Positions 43,007-51,593 of a stretch of DNA of 64,000 nt are shown here, piece after piece. How positions within the stretch are numbered: the first letter of the stretch is position 1; every line of letters starts with the position of its first letter. Where the stretch lies: the NCBI GenBank assembly GCA_031399085.1, contig JANNOQ010000049.1, forward strand, positions 22,171 through 86,170, given 5' to 3'. Under the pieces are notes generated by a model. The model had not been told where the DNA came from. It searched no databases and worked only from the letters and a program-made list of their open reading frames with translations. Position numbers and translations under genes: made by a program. Origin of the DNA: R-RK-3 sp031399085. GTDB taxonomy: Bacteria; Pseudomonadota; Alphaproteobacteria; Rhizobiales; Rhodomicrobiaceae.

Positions 43007-43068
43007 ATCCGTTCCAATTGGGTCTGGCGCCGAACTTAAAAGCTGGGCATGGATGAAGGCGATAATTC

Positions 43069-43785
43069 GTGACGGATTCCATGCCCAGCATTCTCCTAGT
43101 CGATGACGATTTTCGGCTCGCTTCGATGGTCGCCGACTATTTGCGCACCCATCTGCTTGGCGTCACGCACGCAGGCGACGGCGCGGCAGGCTTAAAGGCG
43201 CTGCAGCGCCATGCGTTCGATCTCATCATCTTGGACCTGATGCTGCCGGACATGGACGGCCTCGATCTTTTCCGCGCTGTGAAGTCTCAACCGCATTTGC
43301 AGAGCGTGCCGGTCATTATGCTGACCGCGCGCGGCGACCCGATGGACCGCGTCGTCGGCCTCGAAATTGGAGCTGAGGATTATATTTCGAAGCCCTTCGA
43401 ACCGCGCGAGCTTCTGGCGCGCATTCGCGTCGTCCTGCGGCGGGGCAAGGCGAGCGCACCCGCCGGGGAGATGCTTTGCTTTGGCCGGTTGGAAATCGAT
43501 CGCAGCAGCCGCGTGGTGCGTCTGGACGGCGAGGAGAAAGGCCTTACCAGCTACCAGTTCGACCTGCTGCTGGCGATGGCCGAACGGGCGGGCCGGGTGC
43601 TGTCGCGGGAGAGCCTGGCCGAAGCCGTCCGCGCCGATCACCAGTCCTACGATCCGTCGCTCGACCGGTCCATTGACGTTCATATTGCGCGCCTGCGCGC
43701 CGTCATCGAAGACGATGTCCGTGCGCCGCGCCGCATTCTCACCGTGCGCGGCGTCGGCTATGTTTTCGCCAAGGCCCAGAGCTGA
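43069..43785 (+). CDS. OmpR-family response regulator (CpxR/RstA-like)
   Basis: About 238 residues. The receiver domain has VDDD, LIILDLMLPDMDGL and ISKPFEPRELLARIR, and the winged helix has TSYQFDLLLAMAERAGRVLSRESLAEAV and DVHIARLRAVIEDD. It would bind tandem direct repeats, such as the GTAAA pair upstream of the Spy-like gene. The GTG at 43069 follows AAGGCG; an ATG at 43081 is the alternative. Its stop and the kinase start overlap (TGATG). Confidence 0.94.
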   Translation: MTDSMPSILLVDDDFRLASMVADYLRTHLLGVTHAGDGAAGLKALQRHAFDLIILDLMLPDMDGLDLFRAVKSQPHLQSVPVIMLTARGDPMDRVVGLEIGAEDYISKPFEPRELLARIRVVLRRGKASAPAGEMLCFGRLEIDRSSRVVRLDGEEKGLTSYQFDLLLAMAERAGRVLSRESLAEAVRADHQSYDPSLDRSIDVHIARLRAVIEDDVRAPRRILTVRGVGYVFAKAQS

Positions 43786-45092
43786 TGAGCCGGCTCTATT
43801 TCCGTATCTATCTCGCGGTGCTCGGCAGCCTATTGGTTTTTGCGTTGCTTGCGGGGCTTGCCGCCACGGTGCTGCGTGCGCTCGACGACGACGACCGCCG
43901 CCCCTGGCCGGAAATGGCCACCGAAATCGCCGAGCGCCTGCTTCCCGCCGATCGCGACCCAGCCTTGATCGCGTCTGAGCTGGCCTTCTGGCATCGCCGC
44001 ACCGGCTTCAGCCTCATGCTGCTTTCGCCCGAAGGCAACGTAATCGCGCAAGCAGGACCGTTTCCGGATAGTATCGCCGAACGAATGCAGCGGAGCGAAC
44101 GGCCGATTTGGCGGCGGAAATTTGGGCTTTTTAGCGTGAATTTGCAGGATGGACGGCGCTTGATCGCCGCGCGGCCGCACGAGGATTTCGACTGGACGCG
44201 GCACTGGCGCTGGCTGGCGTTGCTGCTCGGCATCGGTCTTGCGGTGGGATTATGCGCCTATCCGGTAGTTCGCCAGCTCACGCGCAATCTCGAACGGCTG
44301 CAACAGGGCGTCGCCGCATTTGGTGGCGGTGATTTGACGGCGCGCGTTGCGATCTCCGGGCGCGATGAGGTAGCCCAGCTCGCGGCGACCTTCAATGGCT
44401 CGGCCGAGCGGATCGAGCGGTTGATCGAGACCAACAAGACGCTGCTGGCCAACGCCTCTCACGAGCTTCGCTCACCGCTGGCACGATTACGCATGGCCGT
44501 CGAAGGATTCCAGACGGGAGATTTGCGGGCGGCGACGCGCGCCGAAATTGCCCGGAATATCGAGGAGCTGGATGCGCTGGTGGAGGAAATCCTGATCGCC
44601 AGCCGGCTCGATGCTGGAAGCGCGCAAGATTTGAAGCGGGAGGCGGTGGATATCGTCGGTTTGCTGGCGGAGGAATGCGCAGCCTTCGGCGCCGAATTGG
44701 CCGTTGACGGCGGCGCGGTCCCCATCGTCAGCGCCGATGCGACGCTATTGCGGCGTCTGTTCCGCAACCTTCTCGACAATGCCCGGCGTTATGGTGGTGC
44801 GCAGCCGGTCAGCGTCACGGCCGCTCAGGATGGCGCACAGGCGCTGATATCGGTTTGCGATCGAGGCCCCGGCGTACCAGAGGCCGAGCGGGAGACGATA
44901 TTCGAACCGTTTCACCGCCTGAAGGAAACGCTCGAAAGTGCGGGCACTGGGCTCGGTCTGGCGCTTGTGCGGCAGATCGCGGAGCGGCATGGCGGGTATG
45001 TCGTATGCCAGCCGCGCGAGGGCGGTGGCGCTTGTTTTCTCGTCAGGCTGCCGCTCGGTCCAAGCGCTGAAAATCGCCCTCGCCTGAGCTGA
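43785..45092 (+). CDS. membrane sensor histidine kinase (CpxA/RstB-like)
   Basis: A 435-residue kinase with two membrane helices (about 8-29 and 141-162), a periplasmic domain of about 110 residues between them, and a HAMP domain (PVVRQLTRNLERLQQGVAAFGGGDLTARV). The H-box is NASHELRSPLARLRMAVEGF. HATPase motifs are NLLDNARRYGGAQPVSV, DRGPGVPEAER and GTGLGLALVRQIAERHGG. It would phosphorylate the regulator gene before it, translated through overlap. A stress or metal signal is inferred from the adjacent Spy-like gene; the sequence does not show it. Confidence 0.93.
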   Translation: MSRLYFRIYLAVLGSLLVFALLAGLAATVLRALDDDDRRPWPEMATEIAERLLPADRDPALIASELAFWHRRTGFSLMLLSPEGNVIAQAGPFPDSIAERMQRSERPIWRRKFGLFSVNLQDGRRLIAARPHEDFDWTRHWRWLALLLGIGLAVGLCAYPVVRQLTRNLERLQQGVAAFGGGDLTARVAISGRDEVAQLAATFNGSAERIERLIETNKTLLANASHELRSPLARLRMAVEGFQTGDLRAATRAEIARNIEELDALVEEILIASRLDAGSAQDLKREAVDIVGLLAEECAAFGAELAVDGGAVPIVSADATLLRRLFRNLLDNARRYGGAQPVSVTAAQDGAQALISVCDRGPGVPEAERETIFEPFHRLKETLESAGTGLGLALVRQIAERHGGYVVCQPREGGGACFLVRLPLGPSAENRPRLS

Positions 45093-45142
45093 ATTGGGTT
45101 TCACGGAGTTGACTGCGCCAAACACAACTCCAGCAACCGCGC

Positions 45143-45343
45143 TTATTTGGCCTTGGCAGGCACCGTGTTCTTTGAAGCGCTCTCGCCCGGCTGATCCTTC
45201 CCCGCCGCGCCCTCGGATTTAGAGCGGAAGCGTTCCAGCATTGCCTGCTTGGCTTTCGCTGCTGCATCAAGTCGGTCGTTCAGACCCGGGCTTTTCCGCG
45301 CTTTGATCTCGTTGCGACCCGGATTTTTGCCGCTCGATGTCAT
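45143..45343 (-). CDS. small basic protein, DUF6481-like
   Basis: 66 residues, very polar and lysine-rich. The core IKARKSPGLNDRLDAAAKAKQAMLERFRSK is like the short DUF6481 proteins of alphaproteobacteria, in which a charged helix follows a DRL motif. AGGGGAAGAG lies just before the ATG, a strong ribosome binding site that argues for real translation. It is convergent with the kinase gene. Function unknown. Confidence 0.6.
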   Translation of the reverse strand: MTSSGKNPGRNEIKARKSPGLNDRLDAAAKAKQAMLERFRSKSEGAAGKDQPGESASKNTVPAKAK

Positions 45344-45471
45344 GCTCTTCCCCTATGAATGGCCGCTAAATCGCTCAAAAGCCAGTTCCGCCGTTACTCT
45401 GGTCTAGCTGATATGCCGTGTATCTTCCCCATCATTTGCGGTCGCAGGCGGTCGGCTTCAAGTGATCGTTG

Positions 45472-46050
45472 CTAGATGGCGTTTCGGCCCATCATGTAGA
45501 ATTCTTCATTCGGCCGCATCCCTGTAAAATTCGCCATCCGGTTGCTTAGGCCAAACAGGCCGGTGATGCCCGCGATGTCCCAGATGTCCTCGTCGTTGAA
45601 GCCGTGACCGCGCAGCGTCTCAAAGTCCTCTTCGCCGATCGCGCCCGAATCTCGCGACAGCTTCATGGCGAAATCCAGCATGGCCTTCTGCCGAGGCGAG
45701 ATGTCCGCTTTGCGATAGTTGATCGCGACCTGATCGGCGATCAGCGGGTTTTTGGCGCGAATTCGCAGGACCGCGCCATGCGCGATCACGCAATACGGGC
45801 ATGAATTGGCGCTCGACGTGGCGACCACGATCATCTCCCGCTCGGCCTTCGACAGCCCACCTTCCTTGTCCATCAACGCGGCGTGATAGGCAAAGAAGGC
45901 GCGAAACTCATCCGGCCGGTGGGCGAGGACGAGAAATACATTGGGCACGAAGCCCGTCTTTTCCTGAACGGCGAGAATTTTCTCCTGGATGTCCTCGGGA
46001 AGCGTGTCGATGCCGGGAACCGGGTAGCGGCTGATCGGTATGGCGCTCAT
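45472..46050 (-). CDS. AhpD-like peroxidase-related enzyme (carboxymuconolactone decarboxylase fold)
   Basis: About 192 residues. CPYCVIAHG contains the redox pair Cys84-Cys87 and His91 of AhpD-like alkylhydroperoxidases. MIVVATSSANS before it and KAMLDFAMKLSR, WDIAGITGLFGLSNRMANFTGM after it are typical of the peroxidase-related family. It would reduce peroxides with a thiol partner in the cytoplasm. The start at 46050 is the natural ATG; the longer frame to 46209 runs into the ABC ATPase gene. It lies 61 bases behind that gene on the same strand, so may be in its operon. Confidence 0.87.
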   Translation of the reverse strand: MSAIPISRYPVPGIDTLPEDIQEKILAVQEKTGFVPNVFLVLAHRPDEFRAFFAYHAALMDKEGGLSKAEREMIVVATSSANSCPYCVIAHGAVLRIRAKNPLIADQVAINYRKADISPRQKAMLDFAMKLSRDSGAIGEEDFETLRGHGFNDEDIWDIAGITGLFGLSNRMANFTGMRPNEEFYMMGRNAI

Positions 46051-46111
46051 GCGGCGTTCCTTCTTTCGGTCGCCGGGGCGCCCTCCCGTTAAGGTACCAT
46101 GCCTTATTAGG

Positions 46112-46843
46112 TCAATGGTGGAGGATTTTGGCGAGGAAATCCTGCGCGCGCTCGCTGCGGGGCTTGCCGAAAAAGTCGGCTGTCGGAGCATCTTCGACAA
46201 TCGCCCCACGATCCATGAAAATCACCCGGTCGGCGACCTTGCGCGCAAAGCCCATCTCATGGGTGACGACCATCATCGTCATGCCGTCCTCCTTGGCCAG
46301 CGCGACCATGACATCCAGCACCTCGTTGATCATCTCAGGATCGAGCGCGGACGTCGGCTCGTCGAACAGCATGGCGATAGGGTCCATGGCGAGCGAGCGC
46401 GCGATCGCCACGCGCTGCTGCTGCCCGCCGGAAAGCTGGCCCGGATATTTGTCCGCATGGTCGATCATGCCGACGCGGTTCAGCAATTTTTGCGCGCGCG
46501 CCAGCGCCTCGTCGCGGCTGCGCTTCAGCACGATTTCCTGGGCGATGCAGATGTTTTTCGTCACGCTCATATGCGGGTAGAGCTCGAAATGCTGGAACAC
46601 CATGCCGATCTTCGAGCGCAATTCGGTGAGCTGAGCCTTTTTCCCTGTCACCGGCATTCCGTTGACGGTGATCTCGCCTTCCTGCACGGATTCCAGCCCG
46701 TTGACGCATTTGATCAGCGTGGACTTGCCTGACCCTGACGGCCCGCAAACGACGATCACCTCGCCCTTTTCGACCTTCGTCGAGCAATTGCTGAGGACTT
46801 TGAAGTCGCCATACCATTTCGAGATGTTGTCGATCGTAATCAT
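46112..46843 (-). CDS. polar amino-acid ABC transporter ATP-binding protein (GltL/GlnQ type)
   Basis: A 243-residue ATPase. Walker A is GPSGSGKST, the signature LSGGQQQRVAIARSLA, Walker B AMLFDEPTSALDPEM, with the H-loop VVTHEMGFARKVADRV. DNISKWYGDFKVL is the usual start. It powers the transporter whose two permeases (46840-47499, 47496-48218) and binding protein (48298-49161) follow upstream in the operon. Start overlaps the permease stop by four bases (ATGA). Confidence 0.95.
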   Translation of the reverse strand: MITIDNISKWYGDFKVLSNCSTKVEKGEVIVVCGPSGSGKSTLIKCVNGLESVQEGEITVNGMPVTGKKAQLTELRSKIGMVFQHFELYPHMSVTKNICIAQEIVLKRSRDEALARAQKLLNRVGMIDHADKYPGQLSGGQQQRVAIARSLAMDPIAMLFDEPTSALDPEMINEVLDVMVALAKEDGMTMMVVTHEMGFARKVADRVIFMDRGAIVEDAPTADFFGKPRSERAQDFLAKILHH

Positions 46844-47499
46844 GTGGCGTTAGCCGCTTTCAAGCGTTTGACCAGGAGCGAACCCGCAAAGCAAATGACG
46901 AAATAGACGATGGCCGCGAAGACGTACATTTCGACGAGGCGTCCCTCCGTCCGCGCGACGATGGCGGAGACCGTCATGAAGTCCCGCAGGCTGACGACGA
47001 ACACCAGCGAGGTGTCCTGAAACAGGATGATCGCCTGGGTCAGAAGGATCGGCGTCATGTTGCGGAAGGCTTGCGGCAGGACAATGTGGCGCTGGATGGC
47101 CCAGTAGCCCAGGCCGCAGGATTTTCCAGCGTCGATCTGGCCCCGGCGGACGCTCTGAATGCCGGAGCGGATGATTTCAGCGTAATAGGCCGCCTCGAAG
47201 ATCACAAAGGCAATCAGCGCGGAGTAAAAGCCGCCGATCGGCTGTCCGACGATGACGGGTATGAGAAAATAGAACCAGAAGATGACGAGGATGAACGGCA
47301 CCGAGCGGATCAGATTGACGTAAATCAGCGACGGCCAGGAGAGCAGCGCAAAGCCGGACAACCGCATCAACGCCAGCAATGTGCCAAAGAGAATGCCGCC
47401 CACGAGCGCCAGGAAGGTGAGAAAAAGGCTGAGCTGCAAACCTTCCCAGAGAAAGGGCAGGGATTTGAGGATGACGGAGACGTCGAAGCTGCCCATCAT
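46840..47499 (-). CDS. amino-acid ABC transporter permease (GltK type)
   Basis: A 219-residue HisM/GlnP-family permease with about five helices. The EAA loop is ESVRRGQIDAGKSCGLGYW-like: SGIQSVRRGQIDAGKSCGLGYWAIQRHIVLPQAFRN. The membrane pore is formed together with the neighbouring permease. ATGA overlap with that gene (47496) shows tight coupling. Confidence 0.93.
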   Translation of the reverse strand: MMGSFDVSVILKSLPFLWEGLQLSLFLTFLALVGGILFGTLLALMRLSGFALLSWPSLIYVNLIRSVPFILVIFWFYFLIPVIVGQPIGGFYSALIAFVIFEAAYYAEIIRSGIQSVRRGQIDAGKSCGLGYWAIQRHIVLPQAFRNMTPILLTQAIILFQDTSLVFVVSLRDFMTVSAIVARTEGRLVEMYVFAAIVYFVICFAGSLLVKRLKAANAT

Positions 47500-48218
47500 T
47501 TCCCCCCAGATCCGATATAGCCGGGGATGCGCGACCGGCTTTCGATCACGGTCATTAGCAGCGTCACGACAAGGGCGATGGCGACATACAGAACGGTGGC
47601 GGCGGCGAAGGCCTCGAAGCCCTGGAAGGTGAAATCAGTAATCTGCCGGGCCTGGGCTGTCAGTTCCAGCAGGCCGATGGTCAAGGCAAGCGAGGAGTTT
47701 TTGAAGATGGTCAGAAATTCCGATGTCATGGACGGGATGACGATACGGAAGGAGATCGGCAGGAGGACATGGCGGTAAAGCTGCGCGGTCGACAGCCCGC
47801 TCGCTTTCCCGGCGTTGGTCAACCCCGGCGAAATGGATTCAATGCCGGCCCGCACCTGCTCGGCGACGCGCGAGGCCGTGTACAGCCCGAGCGCAATCAC
47901 GGCGATGACGAATTCCGGGTTCGGCAGATCGCGCTTCAAAAACCGCCCGGCGTCGGCCGGCAGGATTTCCGGCAAGGCGAAATACCAAAGGAACATCTGC
48001 ACCAGCAGCGGGATATTCCGGAACAGCTCGACATAGGCCGTGGCGAAGAGCCGAACCGGTTTCGACGGCACGGTGCGCAACACGCCGATCACCGAGCCGA
48101 GCAAGAAGGCAATTACCCAAGCGCAGAGCGATACGGCAACTGTCCAGCCGAAACCGCTGATCAGCCAGCCGAGATAGGGCTCTTCAAAAAGGACCCCCCA
48201 TTTCCAATTATAATTCAT
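47496..48218 (-). CDS. amino-acid ABC transporter permease (GltJ type)
   Basis: A 240-residue HisM-family permease. Helices from WLISGFGWTVAVSLCAWVIAFLLGSVIGVLRTV onward, with the EAA loop AGIESISPGLTNAGKASGLSTAQLYRHVLLPISFR. FRNIPLLVQMFLWYFALPE is typical of glutamate/aspartate-type GltJ. It pairs with the GltK-type permease downstream. Between it and the binding-protein gene lies a perfect hairpin that could protect or uncouple the binding-protein transcript. Confidence 0.94.
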   Translation of the reverse strand: MNYNWKWGVLFEEPYLGWLISGFGWTVAVSLCAWVIAFLLGSVIGVLRTVPSKPVRLFATAYVELFRNIPLLVQMFLWYFALPEILPADAGRFLKRDLPNPEFVIAVIALGLYTASRVAEQVRAGIESISPGLTNAGKASGLSTAQLYRHVLLPISFRIVIPSMTSEFLTIFKNSSLALTIGLLELTAQARQITDFTFQGFEAFAAATVLYVAIALVVTLLMTVIESRSRIPGYIGSGGK

Positions 48219-48243
48219 AGGCCCCCCGAACCCCTTCAGGATA

Positions 48244-48276
48244 GGACCGGCAGCTTTTCAGCCGGGCTGCCGGTCC
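48244..48276 (-). other. perfect 11-bp hairpin between binding-protein and permease genes
   Basis: GGACCGGCAGC (48244-48254) pairs exactly with GCTGCCGGTCC (48266-48276) round an 11-base loop. No T-run follows on the coding (minus) strand. Such stems after ABC binding-protein genes commonly raise the binding protein above the permeases by mRNA stabilisation or partial termination. Confidence 0.7.
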
Positions 48277-48297
48277 GTCTTTACCTGATGGCGTGAC

Positions 48298-49161
48298 TTA
48301 TTCGGGCAGGGCCTGAGTCCGGAAGGCGACCTTCAGATCGGGCTCGGCGGGAACGCCCATCGGGTCGAACCACTTCGCATAAATCGTCTCGATCTCACCG
48401 GAGCGGAACAGTGCCGAAATCGCCTTCGTGCCGACCAGCTGGAAATCGGCGTCGTTGCGCGGAACCATCATTGCGTAGGGATCGAAGGAGAGGAAGTCGC
48501 CGACCACCGCGAATTTTTCCGGCGTCTTCGACTTCCCGATCAGGCCGAAAAGCAGAATATGGTCCGTCGAATACGCATCGACGCGGTCGGTTTCGAGCGA
48601 AAGCATGCCCTCGGCGTGGTCCTTCACGGGGAGAATTTTCGTGTCGAGCTTCTTGGCCTCGATATAGGCTTTCACCACGCGCTCATTCGTCGTGCCCTGG
48701 GAGAGCGCAACCGTCTTGCCCTTGAGATCATCGATGGATTTAATGCCGCCCGCCTTGCTCACAAGCAGCTTGGTGCCGGTGATGAAGGTCGTGGGCAGGA
48801 ATGAGACCTGCTGCTGACGGGTCAGATTGTTCGTCGTCGAGCCGCATTCCATTTGAACTGTGCCGTTGGACAAAAGCGGGATGCGGGTCTGTGAATTGAC
48901 CGGCACGAAGCGGACCTTGATGTCCTTGCCGACCGCCGCTTTGACGGCCTCGACAACTTTCAGGCAAATGTCGATCGAATAGCCGACCGGCTGCTGCTTC
49001 TCATCCAGATAGGAAAACGGCACCGATGACTCTCGGTGCCCGATCACGATCTCGCCGCTGTCGGCGATCTTTTTCAGCGTGCCGGTCAATTCCTGCGCCT
49101 GGGCGGGCATGACCGCCAGTGTCAGCAGGGCTGCTCCGAAGAGCGATGCTATTTTTTGCAT
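48298..49161 (-). CDS. amino-acid ABC transporter substrate-binding protein (GltI type)
   Basis: A 287-residue periplasmic protein with a signal peptide (FGAALLTLAVMPAQAQE). LTGTLKKIADSGEIVIGHRESSVPFSYLDEKQQPVGYSIDICLKVVEAVK and TTNERVVKAYIEAKKLDTKI are typical of family-3 solute-binding proteins for polar amino acids. The ligand could be glutamate/aspartate or, given the adjacent cysteine-type lyase gene, a sulfur amino acid. The ribosome binding site GGAGT precedes the ATG. Confidence 0.93.
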   Translation of the reverse strand: MQKIASLFGAALLTLAVMPAQAQELTGTLKKIADSGEIVIGHRESSVPFSYLDEKQQPVGYSIDICLKVVEAVKAAVGKDIKVRFVPVNSQTRIPLLSNGTVQMECGSTTNNLTRQQQVSFLPTTFITGTKLLVSKAGGIKSIDDLKGKTVALSQGTTNERVVKAYIEAKKLDTKILPVKDHAEGMLSLETDRVDAYSTDHILLFGLIGKSKTPEKFAVVGDFLSFDPYAMMVPRNDADFQLVGTKAISALFRSGEIETIYAKWFDPMGVPAEPDLKVAFRTQALPE

Positions 49162-49191
49162 TGATGTAACTCCAAAGATTTAGGCTGATTG

Positions 49192-50238
49192 TCAGACATC
49201 GGTTCCCGTCGATTGCAGCAGTCGATAGCTGAAATCGTCCGGATAGCCAAACAAGGCGACGCTGCCGCCCGTATGCAAGAAAACAATCGTCTTTTGGTCC
49301 GCGAACGTTCCTTTGCTGACGAGGTCGATCAACCCCGCCATTGCCTTGCCCGAATAGACCGGATCGAGAAGGATGCCTTCAAGCGCCGCGACCAGTTTGA
49401 TGGCCGCGATGGTATCGGGCGCGGGGAAACCATAGCCCGGCCCAACATAGTCGCAATTCGCGACAACATCGGACGGTTTCACAACACCGGGCAAGCCAAA
49501 ATATTCACAGGTTTTCGCCGCCAGCTTGAAAACATTTTCTTCCTGCTTTTGCTTGGGCGCGCGCACCCCGATGCCGAGCACCGGAATACCGCTTCGCGCC
49601 GCCGTCAACCCGGCCACCAGACCCGCTTGCGTGCCCGCACTCCCGGTCGCATGGATGAGCGTGTCAATGACGAGGCCGATCTCATTCGCCTGCTGCATGA
49701 GTTCGAGCGCCGCGCCAACATAGCCGAGCGCCCCGACCGGGTTCGACCCGCCCCCCGGAATGGCGTAGGGCTTGCGGCCTTCCGCTCTGAAGCGTTCGGC
49801 TGAAGCGTCCAACTCGGCATTCATGTCCAGCCCCGAAGGCCGCTCCTCCAGCGTTGCGCCATGCAGCAGATCGAGCAGCACATTGCCGTTGGCGCGATAG
49901 GCGCTGTCCGTCTTGCCAGTGCGGTTTTCGAGGAGTAGATGGCAATCGAGGCCGAATTTCGCTGCCGCCGCCGCCGTCTGCCGTGCGTGGTTCGATTGCG
50001 TCGCGCCATGCGTCAGCACCATATCAGCGCCCTGCGCCAGCGCCTCGCCGATGAGATATTCGAGCTTGCGCGTCTTGTTGCCGCCCGTCGAGAGGCCGGT
50101 GCAATCGTCCCGCTTGATCCAGATTTGCGGCCCGCCGAGATGCGCGGTCAGGCGCGGCATGGGTTCCAGCGCTGTCGGCAGGTGCGCAAGGCGGACGCGG
50201 GGAAAACGGGCGAGCTGCAAGCTTTTCTCCGGTGGCAT
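49192..50238 (-). CDS. PLP-dependent D-cysteine desulfhydrase or L-cysteate sulfo-lyase
   Basis: A 348-residue enzyme of the ACC deaminase/D-cysteine desulfhydrase fold. The PLP lysine is Lys55 in GGNKTRKLEY, with THGATQSNHARQTAAAA, IPGGGSNPVGALGYV and HATGSAGTQAGLV following. The start LQLARFPRVRLAHLPTALEPM and the overall layout resemble CuyA, the L-cysteate sulfo-lyase of marine alphaproteobacteria, as I recall it, as well as DcyD. Distinguishing the two needs comparison of active-site residues. It lies 30 bases ahead of the binding-protein gene, so the ABC transporter probably imports its substrate. Confidence 0.87.
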   Translation of the reverse strand: MPPEKSLQLARFPRVRLAHLPTALEPMPRLTAHLGGPQIWIKRDDCTGLSTGGNKTRKLEYLIGEALAQGADMVLTHGATQSNHARQTAAAAAKFGLDCHLLLENRTGKTDSAYRANGNVLLDLLHGATLEERPSGLDMNAELDASAERFRAEGRKPYAIPGGGSNPVGALGYVGAALELMQQANEIGLVIDTLIHATGSAGTQAGLVAGLTAARSGIPVLGIGVRAPKQKQEENVFKLAAKTCEYFGLPGVVKPSDVVANCDYVGPGYGFPAPDTIAAIKLVAALEGILLDPVYSGKAMAGLIDLVSKGTFADQKTIVFLHTGGSVALFGYPDDFSYRLLQSTGTDV

Positions 50239-50436
50239 AAGGCTCGGCGCCTAATGACGGCTCAAGCGCTTATACGGAAAAACAATTGCATCATGCTATC
50301 CGCGAAGGTGCTGCATTCCCAACAAAAAATGCATAATTGCTTCACACGTTTTCTACCGTAGAGGCACAAACAGTGAATGCGCCGCGCGAACCTGAATCAT
50401 TTCCGATCTCGCCAGACGAGGTTTCGCGATTACCGC

Positions 50437-51429
50437 CTACATCCCCCAGCGCAAGGCCGCAGTGTGGACGGGCGCATCCCACAGCGCCGCGATTTCCGCG
50501 TCGAGCTTGGTCAAGGTGATCGAGCAACCCGCCATTTCCAGCGACGTACAGTAATTGCCGACCAGCGACCGCGCGATCTTGAGACCGCGCTTTTGGCATT
50601 GGCGGCTCGCGGCGTCATAGATGCCATAAAGCTCAAGCAGCGGCGTTCCGCCCATGCCGTTGACAAGCAGAAGCACCTCTTGGCCGGCGTCCGGCTTGAT
50701 CTCCTGGCAAATCGCGCCGATCATTTCCTCCGCAATCGCGTCCGCGCTCATCATGGCGACACGCTTGCGCCCGGGCTCACCGTGGATGCCGACGCCCATT
50801 TCCAGCTCGTTTTCGGCAATGTCGAAGGTTGGCCGGCCCGCCGCCGGAACGGTGCAACTGGTCAGCGCCACGCCCATCGTGCCGGAGGCCGCGTTGATCC
50901 GCTCGCCGAGCGCCTTGCAGGCCGCAAGATCGGCGCCCGTTTCCGCCGCCGCGCCGACCATCTTTTCGACGATCACGGTCGCCGCGACGCCGCGCCGGCC
51001 CTGGCTGTGCAGCGAGCTTTCGACCGCGACATCGTCATTGGTGAGCACTGTCTCGATCCTGCCGCCGCTCATCTCGCCGGCCATCTCGAAATTCATGATG
51101 TCGCCGGCATAGTTCTTGACGATGAACAACACGCCGGCCCCGCCATCGACGGCCTGCGCCGCGGCCAGCATCTGATCCGGCGTCGGCGAGGTGAAGACCT
51201 GGCCGGGGCAGGCCGCGTCTAGCATTCCGTGGCCGACGAAACCGGCGTGCATCGGCTCGTGACCTGAGCCGCCGCCGGAAATCAGCGCCACTTTGCCCGC
51301 TCTTGCGCCGCCTTTACGGGTTACATAGGTCGGCTCGAAATGCACCGAGACAAGGTCCGCATGGGCCGCGCCGAAACCGCGCAGGCTTTCCGTGAGAACA
51401 TCGTCCACCGCGTTCATGAGTTTTTTCAC
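50437..51429 (-). CDS. dhaK: dihydroxyacetone kinase substrate-binding subunit DhaK
   Basis: A 330-residue protein. SGGGSGHEPMHAGFVGHGM (about 51-69) is the DhaK substrate-binding block, and His216 in GVGIHGEPG is the residue that forms the hemiaminal with dihydroxyacetone. KNYAGDIMNFEMA and NGMGGTPLLELY are also typical. It works with DhaL, DhaM, HPr and EI encoded in the same operon. It is the last gene, separated by 160 bases that contain strong inverted repeats from the HTH gene before it. Confidence 0.96.
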   Translation of the reverse strand: MKKLMNAVDDVLTESLRGFGAAHADLVSVHFEPTYVTRKGGARAGKVALISGGGSGHEPMHAGFVGHGMLDAACPGQVFTSPTPDQMLAAAQAVDGGAGVLFIVKNYAGDIMNFEMAGEMSGGRIETVLTNDDVAVESSLHSQGRRGVAATVIVEKMVGAAAETGADLAACKALGERINAASGTMGVALTSCTVPAAGRPTFDIAENELEMGVGIHGEPGRKRVAMMSADAIAEEMIGAICQEIKPDAGQEVLLLVNGMGGTPLLELYGIYDAASRQCQKRGLKIARSLVGNYCTSLEMAGCSITLTKLDAEIAALWDAPVHTAALRWGM

Positions 51430-51470
51430 GACATTTCCTCCCTGGTCTTGAAATTGTTATGCTTCCGGCC

Positions 51471-51521
51471 CTAAAGCGGGATGAGGAAAAGTGGGAACCG
51501 GTTTTCCCTCGTCATCCCGCT
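51471..51521. repeat. rhizobial-type interspersed palindrome (ACCGGTT core)
   Basis: AGCGGGAT (51475-51482) and its inverse ATCCCGCT (51514-51521) flank a centre containing GGAACCGGTTTTCC. The layout (CTAAAGCGGG...CCCGCTCTAA with an ACCGGTT core) is like a multicopy intergenic palindrome I know from Hyphomicrobiales genomes. It lies inside the Dha operon, just upstream of dhaK. Confidence 0.65.
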
Positions 51522-51534
51522 CTAAATATAAGAA

Positions 51535-51593
51535 TTAGATCACTGTTCATGATTTTGGATTGGATCAATCCAAAATCATGAACAGTGATCTAA
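51535..51593. repeat. perfect 28-bp inverted repeat with 3-base centre
   Basis: The 28 bases at 51535-51562 are the exact reverse complement of 51566-51593, separated by three bases. In RNA this is a very long stem. Its inner end overlaps the stop codon of the HTH gene (51590-51592). It is AT-rich and lacks a T-run. It adjoins the ACCGGTT palindrome, so the two may be one composite element. Confidence 0.85.
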
